Below, in pieces: positions 31,656 to 39,392 of a stretch of 43,276 nucleotides of DNA. The stretch lies in NCBI RefSeq assembly GCF_000739615.1, contig NZ_BATP01000033.1, positions 1 through 43,276 of the forward strand, in the 5' to 3' direction. The notes beneath the pieces were generated by a model that had not been told where the DNA came from, made no database searches, and saw nothing but the letters and a program-made list of their open reading frames with translations. Position 1 is the stretch's first letter. Each line of letters starts with the position of its first letter. Source of the stretch: Haloferula sp. BvORR071. Its GTDB lineage: Bacteria > Verrucomicrobiota > Verrucomicrobiia > Verrucomicrobiales > Akkermansiaceae. Position numbers and translations under genes: made by a program.

Positions 31656-32986
31656 TGCTGCACGTCCATCTTGTCGATCTGCAGAACCTTGCCGCGCTTG
31701 CCGCCTTCGTCCTTGAAGGTGCCGGTGAAAAGCACCTCCTTGCCACGCAGCTTGTCCAGCTCACCCATTTCAAAGCCCTTTTTGTTGTTGGAGACCGCGT
31801 AAACGGCCCAGCGCTCGGTCTTTTCGTGGCGTAGCATGATGTAGCGGACCTGATCCTTGCCGCTGCCTTCCTCTTTGATCTCTGAGAGCGTGCCGGTCAA
31901 TTGGTTGTCCGGATGAGCTTTGAAGGTCGGCGAGGGGGAAGGGATGTTGGACGCGGGGAGGGCTGAGCCTTTCGTGGCCGCAGCGGCCTTTTGGGCGGCG
32001 GCATTCTTTTCCATGTCGCTGGAGCCAAAATCGAGGGCGCTTTTCGCGGGTTCGGGTGCCGCTTCCGAAGCGGTTGCGCTCGCCTCCTGCTTGCCCGAGA
32101 GAAAGGCAGGAAGCTTCCCGCCGGTTTTCTTGAACCAGATGACTCCGCCAGCAGCTGCCCCGGTGATCAGCGCAACTGCGAGCAAGGCCGGCAGCGGTGA
32201 CTTCTTCTTCGGAGCGGCCTTCTCCTTGGGCTGCTTTTGGGCAGCCTTCATGGGAACTGTGGGCACTCCGCCGGGCTGCGTGGCGGTGGCCATGGACATC
32301 GCCGGGGCGCTGGTCATGGTCAGGGGCTCAAGCAGGGCTTGGATTGCCTCGTCGAGTGACCAGCGGAAGGGATTTTCACGGACTGCCTTGACCCAACTGC
32401 CGAGGCCTTCACCGACACCCGCCACCGGCTTGCCGCGCCAGTGGAGCGCCCGCTCGGCGAGCTTCGCCAGCGGCAGCAGGCCGCCGCGGTTTTCCGGGGT
32501 GGAGAGCCATTTGATCGGGCAGACCCAGAAGGTGATGTTTTCTCCGGCGACCGGGAGAACGATCGAGTCGGGTGTGGTCTCGACCCAGACCGCTTCCTCG
32601 CCGAAAACCGCGGAGAGTTCCTTGGAGGCGTCGAGCGCGTGGGTGAGCAGGGCCTTGGTCGAGCCGGGGCTGAGTGGGCGGGATTTGAGGAGCTCGCCGA
32701 GGCGCTGGCCTTCGACCCACTCACTCACCAGGAAGGGCATGCCGTCCACCGGATCGCAACCACCGTCGAGAATCGTGCGCAGGGTGGGGTGGCGGAGTTC
32801 GCGGACCCTTTCGAGCGCCGCCATGTAGGCCGCCCGCTCGGCTTCCTGCAGGCCGCCGCCCTCCGGGCCGTAGGGAAAAAAGCGGCGGAGCACCACGGAA
32901 CGGCCGGATTCGCGCTCCTCGGCATGAAAAACAATGCCGCTCTTGTCCTGCGCGAGGATATCCAGGATCTCGTATTTTCCAGCCAC
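31652..32986 (-). CDS. Pseudokinase-like membrane protein with OB-like C-terminal domain
   Basis: This 444-residue protein starts with a degenerate Ser/Thr kinase-like domain (about 1-220): KYEILDILAQDKSGIVFHAEERESGRSVVLRRFF and 'MPFLVSEWVEGQRL' keep the kinase pattern, but the catalytic HRD and DFG segments are absent, so it is probably inactive. A low-complexity Pro/Ala/Lys linker leads to a single membrane segment at about 265-285 (LPALLAVALITGAAAGGVIWF). After another disordered stretch there is an OB-like beta domain (about 355-444; LTGTLSEIKEEG, LFTGTFKDEGGKRGKV). The frame continues upstream to 34711, but that part runs antisense to lepA and is not coding. The GTG at 32986 (VAGKYEIL) is the best start because the kinase-like fold begins at once. 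Its function is unknown; it is coupled to recG. Confidence 0.8.
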   Translation of the reverse strand: MAGKYEILDILAQDKSGIVFHAEERESGRSVVLRRFFPYGPEGGGLQEAERAAYMAALERVRELRHPTLRTILDGGCDPVDGMPFLVSEWVEGQRLGELLKSRPLSPGSTKALLTHALDASKELSAVFGEEAVWVETTPDSIVLPVAGENITFWVCPIKWLSTPENRGGLLPLAKLAERALHWRGKPVAGVGEGLGSWVKAVRENPFRWSLDEAIQALLEPLTMTSAPAMSMATATQPGGVPTVPMKAAQKQPKEKAAPKKKSPLPALLAVALITGAAAGGVIWFKKTGGKLPAFLSGKQEASATASEAAPEPAKSALDFGSSDMEKNAAAQKAAAATKGSALPASNIPSPSPTFKAHPDNQLTGTLSEIKEEGSGKDQVRYIMLRHEKTERWAVYAVSNNKKGFEMGELDKLRGKEVLFTGTFKDEGGKRGKVLQIDKMDVQQ

Positions 32987-33115
32987 CGCTCTTGCACTAC
33001 CAGACTGCGGGCGGCTCCGCCAACCCCCACGTGAAAGTTCCGGGACTTTCTTTTTCCGTGATTTCCGTGTATGAGGTGCTTTCCTCCGCGCGCCCGAGAG
33101 CCCGTCCCGCCCGCT

Positions 33116-34915
33116 ATGCCTACTTCCCTGACCCGCAATTTTTCGATCATCGCCCACATCGACCACGGGAAGACCACGCTCTCCGACCGTCTGATGGCCG
33201 CCACCAACACCGTGGCCGAACGCGACCAACAGGCGCAACTTCTTGATGCCATGGATCTCGAGCGTGAGAAGGGCATCACCATCAAGTCCCACCCGGTGGC
33301 GATGGAATACACGGCGAAGGACGGCAAGACGTACAAGCTCAACCTCTTGGACACGCCAGGCCACGTCGATTTCTCCTACGAGGTCGCCCGCTCCCTGGCC
33401 GCCTGCGAGGGCGCGATCCTGATGATCGATGCCGCGCAGGGCGTAGAGGCCCAGACCGTGGCAAACCTTCACCTCGCCCACCAGCAGGACCTCCTCATTA
33501 TCCCGGTTCTCAACAAGATCGACCTGCCCGCCGCGGACGTCGAGAGGTGCAAGAAGCAACTCGAGGACATCCTCGCCATCCCCGCGGAAGACGCGATCCC
33601 CGCCTCCGCGAAACAAGGGATCGGCATCGAGGCCATCCTCGAAGCGGTTGTGAAGCGCGTGCCGCCTCCGGTCGAGAATCCGGACAAGCTGCTGCGTTGC
33701 TCCGTTTTCGACTCCATCTACGACACCTACCGCGGTGTGGTTTCCTACGTCCGCGTTTTCTCGGGCACCGTGAAGAAAGGCCAGCGGGTCAAGCTGATGC
33801 ACACCAACAAGACCTACGAGGTCAAGGAAGTGGGCGTCTTCACCCCCAAGATGAGCGCCCGCGACAAGCTCGTCGCCGGCGATGTCGGCTACGTCATCGC
33901 CAACATGAAGTCCGCGGACGAGGCGAAGATCGGCGATACCATCACGGACAACACCCATCCCTGCCCCGAGCCGCTGCCGGGCTACAAGGAGATCCAGCCG
34001 ATGGTCTTCTCCGGGATCTACCCGATCGATACTTCCGACTACGAGGCGCTGAAGACGGCGATGGGCAAGCTGCAGATCAATGACGCGGCCTTCACCTACA
34101 TGTCGGAAAGCTCGACCGCCCTCGGCTTCGGCTTCCGCTGCGGCTTCCTGGGCCTGCTCCACATGGAGATCATCCAGGAGCGCCTGCGCCGGGAGTTCAA
34201 CATGGACGTCATCTCCACCTACCCCTCGGTGATCTATCAGGTCACCAAGACCAATGGTGAGGAACTCATCGTCGACAATCCCTCCTTCTTCCCCGAGCAG
34301 CAGACCATTCAGGAAGTCCGTGAGCCCTTGGTGAAGGTCTTCATCATGATCCCCGGCGACTACATCGGCGATATCATGTCGCTGGTGATGGAGAAGCGCG
34401 GGGAGGTGGAGAATACCGAGACCATCGATGACACTCGCGTGATGCTGACCTGCCTGCTGCCGCTGGCGGAGATCCTCGTCGATTTCAATGACCGCCTGAA
34501 GTCCTGCACCCGTGGCTACGGCTCCATGGACTACGAGCACGCCGGCTATCGCGCCGCGAACATGGTCAAGATGGACATGCTCATCGCCGGCGAGCCGGTT
34601 GAGGCCTTCTCGACCATCGTCCACCGCGAGAAGGCCGAAGGCTACGGCCGCGCCCTCGCCGCGCGCCTGAAGGACGTCATCCCGAACCAACTCTTCGTCG
34701 TCGCCATCCAAGCCTGCATCGGTGGCAAGATCATCGCCCGCGAAAGTATCTCCGCCATGCGCAAGGACGTGACCGCCAAGTGCTACGGCGGTGACATCTC
34801 CCGTAAGCGCAAGCTGCTGGAGAAGCAGAAGGAAGGTAAGAAGAAGATGAAGGCCATTGGCAAGGTGAACATCCCGCAGGATGCCTTCATCAAGGTGCTG
34901 AAGAGCGGGGATTGA
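33116..34915 (+). CDS. lepA: Elongation factor 4 (LepA)
   Basis: This 599-residue translational GTPase back-translocates or remodels stalled ribosomes and helps ribosome maturation. The GTPase motifs are AHIDHGKT (13-20), DTPGH (79-83) and NKID (133-136), and the LepA-type domains follow, ending in the signature 'DISRKRKLLEKQKEGKKKMK' and 'IPQDAFIKVLK'. Length and ending match the family. The ATG at 33116 starts directly at 'MPTSLTRNFSIIAHIDHGKTT'; a longer frame from 33071 has no support. The gene is divergent from the pseudokinase-recG operon across 129 nt. Confidence 0.98.
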   Translation: MPTSLTRNFSIIAHIDHGKTTLSDRLMAATNTVAERDQQAQLLDAMDLEREKGITIKSHPVAMEYTAKDGKTYKLNLLDTPGHVDFSYEVARSLAACEGAILMIDAAQGVEAQTVANLHLAHQQDLLIIPVLNKIDLPAADVERCKKQLEDILAIPAEDAIPASAKQGIGIEAILEAVVKRVPPPVENPDKLLRCSVFDSIYDTYRGVVSYVRVFSGTVKKGQRVKLMHTNKTYEVKEVGVFTPKMSARDKLVAGDVGYVIANMKSADEAKIGDTITDNTHPCPEPLPGYKEIQPMVFSGIYPIDTSDYEALKTAMGKLQINDAAFTYMSESSTALGFGFRCGFLGLLHMEIIQERLRREFNMDVISTYPSVIYQVTKTNGEELIVDNPSFFPEQQTIQEVREPLVKVFIMIPGDYIGDIMSLVMEKRGEVENTETIDDTRVMLTCLLPLAEILVDFNDRLKSCTRGYGSMDYEHAGYRAANMVKMDMLIAGEPVEAFSTIVHREKAEGYGRALAARLKDVIPNQLFVVAIQACIGGKIIARESISAMRKDVTAKCYGGDISRKRKLLEKQKEGKKKMKAIGKVNIPQDAFIKVLKSGD

Positions 34916-34923
34916 GTGAGCTT

Positions 34924-34944
34924 GATTCCTGCAGCGCAGGAATC
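34924..34944. terminator. Hairpin between convergent lepA and the sandwich protein
   Basis: GATTCCTG (34924-34931) pairs with CAGGAATC (34937-34944) around CAGCG. It begins 9 nt after the lepA stop and ends 8 nt from the end of the convergent gene. No U-run follows on either strand, so it is a plausible but unconfirmed shared terminator. Confidence 0.5.
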
Positions 34945-34951
34945 ACTCCCT

Positions 34952-35953
34952 TCATTCAAACTCTACCTTATAGAAGCGCCGCGGGGCCGAGTAGACCGTG
35001 TCAAACACGGTCTTGAGGGTGCCATCGCCAGAGACCGGAGCGCCGAGATCGAACCAGGTGATCTGGTCGTAGCTGTATTTCGGTTGGTAGCTCACCCCCT
35101 GAGCGCTCTGCCACTGGATGCTCATCGCTCTCTCGATGTTCAATTGGGGCACCACCTTCGGCACCGGCGATGGATCGACCACATCTGACCACACATAACC
35201 GACCCGCAAACGATCCACCAGAACCGAGGATGCCGGTCCACCGGTATCGTCCGAAGAGGTGCTGAATCCGAAGCTGGAGATTTTTTCGGTGCTACCGACA
35301 GCGGCACTGACACTCCCGGCCCACCCTCCTGGGAATGCTGCAGGCGGATTGACCCAAAAAGCGAACTGGGCCGTGGTGCTCGAAAGTCGGATCACCTGCA
35401 CCACGATGAGGTAAGTCTGGCCTGGCGATAGGGATGGCACGACGCCACCGCCGCTTCCATTGGCCTTGTAAGCGCCCGCAAGAAGCTTCGAACCCTGCTG
35501 ATCCGGTCTGAAGGCGATGCGTCCCCAAGTCGAGGTGTCCGACCCGAGGCGGAACTCGATACTATCCGTGCCAGTTCCAGCGGAAAGCGGATGAACGAGA
35601 AAGCTACAGTAGAGGGTCGCATTGAGATCGGGAATCTTCCTGAAGGTGTGCAGAACCCCGGCAACCGGCTCGGGTGCCGTTTTGATCAAAAGTGCTCTGG
35701 AACCACCATCGGCGCTGCCTCCGGAAGGCACCTCGTAGCGTAAAGCCGTTGCCGGCTGCACAATTTCAAAACGGGAGTCGAGACCTCCACTCCACGATGC
35801 CTCCCATCCCGTGGCATCGCCTCCGCTTCCTTGGAGCGATGCTCCTGTCGGCATCCCTTCGAAAGACTCGCCCGCGATCAACTGGCCCGAAGCCGATTCC
35901 ACGAGAAGCAAAAGGGGAAGAAATGCGGAAGCGGACAGAGCGCGGGGGAGCAT
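34952..35953 (-). CDS. Secreted beta-sandwich protein with conserved C-terminal tail
   Basis: This 333-residue secreted protein has a signal peptide (MLPRALSASAFLPLLLLVESASG). The mature part begins with 'IAGESFEGMPTGASLQGSGG', typical of a concanavalin-like or carbohydrate-binding beta sandwich, and continues with strands such as 'ATLYCSFLVHPLSA', 'FRLGSDTSTWGRIAF' and 'TAQFAFWVNPPA'. The last 65 residues (from about 270) form a separate beta domain, 'QWQSAQGVSYQPKYSYDQITWFDLG', ending RFYKVEFE, much like tails of other large secreted proteins in this window. No enzymatic motif is visible. It is convergent with lepA. Confidence 0.75.
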   Translation of the reverse strand: MLPRALSASAFLPLLLLVESASGQLIAGESFEGMPTGASLQGSGGDATGWEASWSGGLDSRFEIVQPATALRYEVPSGGSADGGSRALLIKTAPEPVAGVLHTFRKIPDLNATLYCSFLVHPLSAGTGTDSIEFRLGSDTSTWGRIAFRPDQQGSKLLAGAYKANGSGGGVVPSLSPGQTYLIVVQVIRLSSTTAQFAFWVNPPAAFPGGWAGSVSAAVGSTEKISSFGFSTSSDDTGGPASSVLVDRLRVGYVWSDVVDPSPVPKVVPQLNIERAMSIQWQSAQGVSYQPKYSYDQITWFDLGAPVSGDGTLKTVFDTVYSAPRRFYKVEFE

Positions 35954-36148
35954 TGCAGATGACGGTGAAGTGCTGGAATCGGAGAGTCAATCCGCCTTCG
36001 GCCACCAGAGAACCGACGACAGTTCTCTCCCAAACGGGTAGGCTTGTTCCATACTGACAAAAATCATGCCTGGGTTCATGTATCTGGATCGGAGACAGGC
36101 CGAATGTCTGCGTCCTTGCCTCCATTCCCGCCCCTAACACGAGTGAAC

Positions 36149-37219
36149 ATGAAAAACCCTTCTTCACCGGCGATTCTATCGACCCTTGGCTTGATTGCTT
36201 CATTGGTCGGTGCGCCCCTGGCCTCCGCAGTGACGCCGTGCATGGATGTCCTGCATCTCTTTACCGCAGAGAACGTGCCGGCATTTGCTCCGACCGAAAT
36301 CAAGATCCCGGACCGCGGGACCAATGGAGTCACCCGTTCCGATTTGCCGGGCAAGGGCCTCGCGCAGCACCCGATGCTCTACGTGGGGGAGAACTGCAAC
36401 CGGATGTTCCTCGTCAAGGATGGCAAGGTGATCTGGACCTTTGACACGGGCAATGGTCCGGAGTTCGACGACGTGTGGATGCTCTCCAACGGCAACATCC
36501 TCTATAGCCGCATGGCCTATGTGGCGATGATCTCACCGGACAAGAAGGTGCTGTGGCGCTACGATTGCAATTCATCCAAGGACAAGCACACCGAGGTCCA
36601 CGCCTGCCAGCCGATTGGCTTGGACAAGGTGATGTTCGTGGAGAATGGCCAGCCGCCGAAGCTGAAGGTCATCAACATCAAGACGGGCGCAGTCGAGGTG
36701 GATCACGAGCTCCCGATCGAAGCATCGCAAGGAGTACACGGGCAGTTCCGGCGCGCTCGTGTGACCGCGCAGGGAACCTATCTGGTTTCCTACCTCGTCG
36801 GGAATCGCGTCGTGGAATACGACAAGGACTTCAAGGAGATCTGGAAGTACGAGATCAATCAGCCTTGGGCCGCGATCCGTCTGAAGAATGGCAATACGCT
36901 CATCACGAATGAAAAGGATAGCCTCACCCGCGAGGTGAACTCCAAGGGTGAGACGATCTGGGAGTTCAATTGCAACACGGACCTGCCAGCGGAGTACCGC
37001 TTTACCTCTCCGCCGCAGAGCTGCACCCGCTTGGCGAATGGCAATACCATCTTCACCTCGCGCGGTAAGAATGGCGAAGGCCCGCAGCTCATCGAAGTGA
37101 CTCCCGAGAAGAAAGTCGTTTGGGTACTCCAGGACTGGAAGGCTCTTGGCGATGGCACCGCCGTCCAGATCCTGGATGATCCCGGCATTCCCGAGGTTCC
37201 GGGCGAATCGGAGCACTGA
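36149..37219 (+). CDS. Secreted PQQ-like beta-propeller protein
   Basis: This 356-residue protein has a signal peptide (MKNPSSPAILSTLGLIASLVG, cleaved after ASA at about 27) and a beta-propeller of PQQ-type blades. Each blade carries an 'L-x-NGN-T/I' turn: 'LSNGNILYSR', 'LKNGNTLITNE' and 'LANGNTIFTSR'. These are separated by strands such as 'FLVKDGKVIWTF', 'EIWKYEINQPW' and 'GETIWEFNCN'. Similar proteins include arylsulfotransferase-like and periplasmic substrate-binding propellers; the active-site His/Arg set of arylsulfotransferases cannot be recognised with certainty. The start was chosen for the signal peptide; a frame from 36044 adds residues without similarity. The lipoprotein gene follows 105 nt downstream on the same strand. 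Confidence 0.85.
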   Translation: MKNPSSPAILSTLGLIASLVGAPLASAVTPCMDVLHLFTAENVPAFAPTEIKIPDRGTNGVTRSDLPGKGLAQHPMLYVGENCNRMFLVKDGKVIWTFDTGNGPEFDDVWMLSNGNILYSRMAYVAMISPDKKVLWRYDCNSSKDKHTEVHACQPIGLDKVMFVENGQPPKLKVINIKTGAVEVDHELPIEASQGVHGQFRRARVTAQGTYLVSYLVGNRVVEYDKDFKEIWKYEINQPWAAIRLKNGNTLITNEKDSLTREVNSKGETIWEFNCNTDLPAEYRFTSPPQSCTRLANGNTIFTSRGKNGEGPQLIEVTPEKKVVWVLQDWKALGDGTAVQILDDPGIPEVPGESEH

Positions 37220-37324
37220 CCCGGTTGGGCCACCTCGCGGGTTCGATGAAATTTCTGTGAAGCCTTCCCGGCGGGAGCGATTTGCCTTTATCGGGTGCTG
37301 TCCTTGGCAAAGACACGGCGCCTC

Positions 37325-38032
37325 ATGAGATATCTCCTCCTCGCTGGCGCATCGCTTCTCCCCTTGATCTTTGGCTCCTGCGCCAACAAATGGACTGAAG
37401 CTCAGAAGGCCCAGATAACATCACTGTCCGTTGCGCCGGGCGTTGCTCCCGATGCCTATAGACCGCCGATCGGAAATGAGGTTCACTCCGCCCCCATCGT
37501 TGCGGTCGGCGGCGGTGGGTTCGGGGCCGGAGCTGCGGCAGGAGCGGGTGCCCAGCTGATCGTGGAGATCGCTGCCCTCGCCCAGCAGAAGATGTTTGAG
37601 AGCAACTACGCGGATGCAATCGCCCGCGCGCCCGGGACTGTCCCTGGCGACATTTCCACCCGCATTCACAAGGAGGTCTCGAAGTCGCTCGGGGCTCATC
37701 CTTTCCTCAAAGGTAAGATCAACAATGCCTCCCCGAATCACTTCGTGGTGAGCGTGGACACCTTCCGCTACACCCGGGCCGGCAAGGATGACGATGTGCT
37801 GGTGACCCCGATGATCGGCGGCAAGTTCGAGTTGATCGCAGCGGATGGAAAGAAGCTGCTCACCACCAACTTCGTCGCCGTCGGGAAAACCGCCAAGTCC
37901 TTGAACGCCTTCGTGGCGGACAAGGCACTCGCCAGCCGGGCCTTCGATGAAGCGATTGCCCGGGTGGCCCTGAGGGCTCGCAACGCGATTGAGGTGAAGC
38001 TGGGAGAAACCCCGACCAAGGAGACACCCTAG
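37325..38032 (+). CDS. Predicted lipoprotein of unknown function
   Basis: This 235-residue protein has a lipoprotein signal (MRYLLLAGASLLPLIFGSC, lipid anchor at Cys19). The N-terminal part of the mature chain is Gly-rich (VAVGGGGFGAGAAAGAGAQL). After that come regions of mixed helix and strand, including 'NHFVVSVDTFRYTRAGKDDDVLVTPMIGG' and 'KKLLTTNFVAVGKTAKSLNAFVADKAL'. I do not recognise a named family. It may be a membrane-anchored periplasmic protein. The ATG at 37325 puts the lipobox near the N-terminus; the frame extends to 37295 without a signal. Confidence 0.75.
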   Translation: MRYLLLAGASLLPLIFGSCANKWTEAQKAQITSLSVAPGVAPDAYRPPIGNEVHSAPIVAVGGGGFGAGAAAGAGAQLIVEIAALAQQKMFESNYADAIARAPGTVPGDISTRIHKEVSKSLGAHPFLKGKINNASPNHFVVSVDTFRYTRAGKDDDVLVTPMIGGKFELIAADGKKLLTTNFVAVGKTAKSLNAFVADKALASRAFDEAIARVALRARNAIEVKLGETPTKETP

Positions 38033-38189
38033 TAGGAGCTATCGATCGCCGCCGGGCGAGAGCCGGAGGGCTTCCGCGAATGCTGCCCGGCCCGGCAGGA
38101 ACTACAAAATGAGACCTTTTGCTGCATTCCACTGTGCCAGCGAATGGGTATGGTAGTTTTGCGTCCCTTCTTTCCGGGCGCGCACTGCC

Positions 38190-39278
38190 ATGCAATCGAC
38201 ACTCGAATCCCAAGCGCGGCGGACCGAGCTCCGCCCCGATCTCCTGGAAGCATTCGCCGGTAAAATGATGGTCGAAATGGGTGCTGCCGTCAGTGGTGCC
38301 CTGACCGTCTTGGGCGACCGCCTCGGCATCTACACCGCACTGGCGAAATCCGGCCCGATCAACTCACAGGATCTGGCCAAGGCCACCAGCCTGGACGAAC
38401 GCTATCTCCGCGAATGGCTCGCCGCGCAGGCCGCCTCCGGCTACGTCGACTGCGATCCGGAGGCCGGCTTGTTCTGGATGAATCCGGAGCAGATCGCCGT
38501 CTTCGCCGATCCGGACAGCCCGGTGGCAATGAGCGGCGCTTTCTACAGCATCTCTGCAGCCTATCATGATGTGCCGCTGCTCGAAGCCGCATTCAAGAGC
38601 GGCAAGGGCGTGGCATGGGGCGATCACCACAATTGCCTCTTCTGCGGCACCGCCCGCTTCTTCCGCCCCGGCTATGCCGCGAACCTTGTCTCCTCATGGA
38701 TCCCGGCACTCGACGGAGTGGAAGCGAAGCTGAAGAAAGGTGCCCTGGTGGCGGATGTCGGCTGCGGCCACGGGACATCCACTCTCATCATGGCGGCGGC
38801 TTACCCGCAGTCCAAGTTCATCGGCTACGACATCCACGAGGGCTCCATCGAGGCCGCACGCCAGCATGCCGCGGAGGAGGGTGTTAGCAACGTCGAGTTC
38901 CAGGTCGCCACCGCGAAGGATTTCCCGGGCAGCGGCTACGACTTCATCACCATCTTCGATGCGCTGCACGACATGGGCGATCCCGTGGGCGCGGCGGTGC
39001 ACATCCGCAAGGCGCTCAATCCGGATGGAACCTGGATGATCGTCGAGCCCTTGGCCGGCGATAAACTCGCGGAGAACCTCAATCCGCTGGGACGAGTTTA
39101 CTACAGCTTCTCCACGGTGATCTGCACGCCTGCCTCACGCAGCCAGGAAGTCGGCCTCGCGCTTGGTGCCCAGGCCGGAGAGAAACGCCTGCGGGCCGTG
39201 GTGGAGGAAGGCGGCTTCACCCGCTTCCGCCGCGCCTCGCAAACGATGGTGAACATGATCCTGGAGGCGAAGCCCTAG
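38190..39278 (+). CDS. SAM-dependent methyltransferase with N-terminal winged helix
   Basis: This 362-residue protein has an N-terminal winged-helix dimerisation domain (about 20-100; ALTVLGDRLGIYTALAKSGP, the usual 'g..gly..La...gp.t..eLA' pattern) followed by a class I Rossmann methyltransferase domain. Motif I is VADVGCGHGTST (187-198), the acidic second strand is 'FIGYDIHEGSI', and 'FDFITIFDALHDMGDP'-type residues (here YDFITIFDALHDMGDP) form the catalytic-site strand. It resembles Rv2258c-like and ubiquinone/O-methyltransferase-like enzymes; the substrate cannot be predicted. No Shine-Dalgarno sequence precedes the start. It is alone in its transcript. Confidence 0.93.
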   Translation: MQSTLESQARRTELRPDLLEAFAGKMMVEMGAAVSGALTVLGDRLGIYTALAKSGPINSQDLAKATSLDERYLREWLAAQAASGYVDCDPEAGLFWMNPEQIAVFADPDSPVAMSGAFYSISAAYHDVPLLEAAFKSGKGVAWGDHHNCLFCGTARFFRPGYAANLVSSWIPALDGVEAKLKKGALVADVGCGHGTSTLIMAAAYPQSKFIGYDIHEGSIEAARQHAAEEGVSNVEFQVATAKDFPGSGYDFITIFDALHDMGDPVGAAVHIRKALNPDGTWMIVEPLAGDKLAENLNPLGRVYYSFSTVICTPASRSQEVGLALGAQAGEKRLRAVVEEGGFTRFRRASQTMVNMILEAKP

Positions 39279-39317
39279 CCAAGAATCACCGGCATCCGTC
39301 TTTAGGGCGGTGCCTGC

Positions 39318-39360
39318 AAAAAATAGCACCCTGCCTCGCGACCTCGTCGAAGCAGGGTGC
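39318..39360 (-). terminator. Intrinsic terminator of the calcium-repeat LamG gene
   Basis: GCACCCTGC (39326-39334) and GCAGGGTGC (39352-39360) form a perfect 9-bp stem with a 17-nt loop. On the minus strand it is followed by TATTTTTTGC, a U-rich run. It lies 32 nt after the stop codon of the convergent gene. Confidence 0.88.
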
Positions 39361-39392
39361 CGACCTTATCCCGAATCCCCCGGTGGATCGGG

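Noticed and set aside
32987..34711. Upstream extension of the pseudokinase frame across lepA
   Set aside because: The extra 575 residues are the reverse complement of lepA; the kinase-like domain begins only at 32986.
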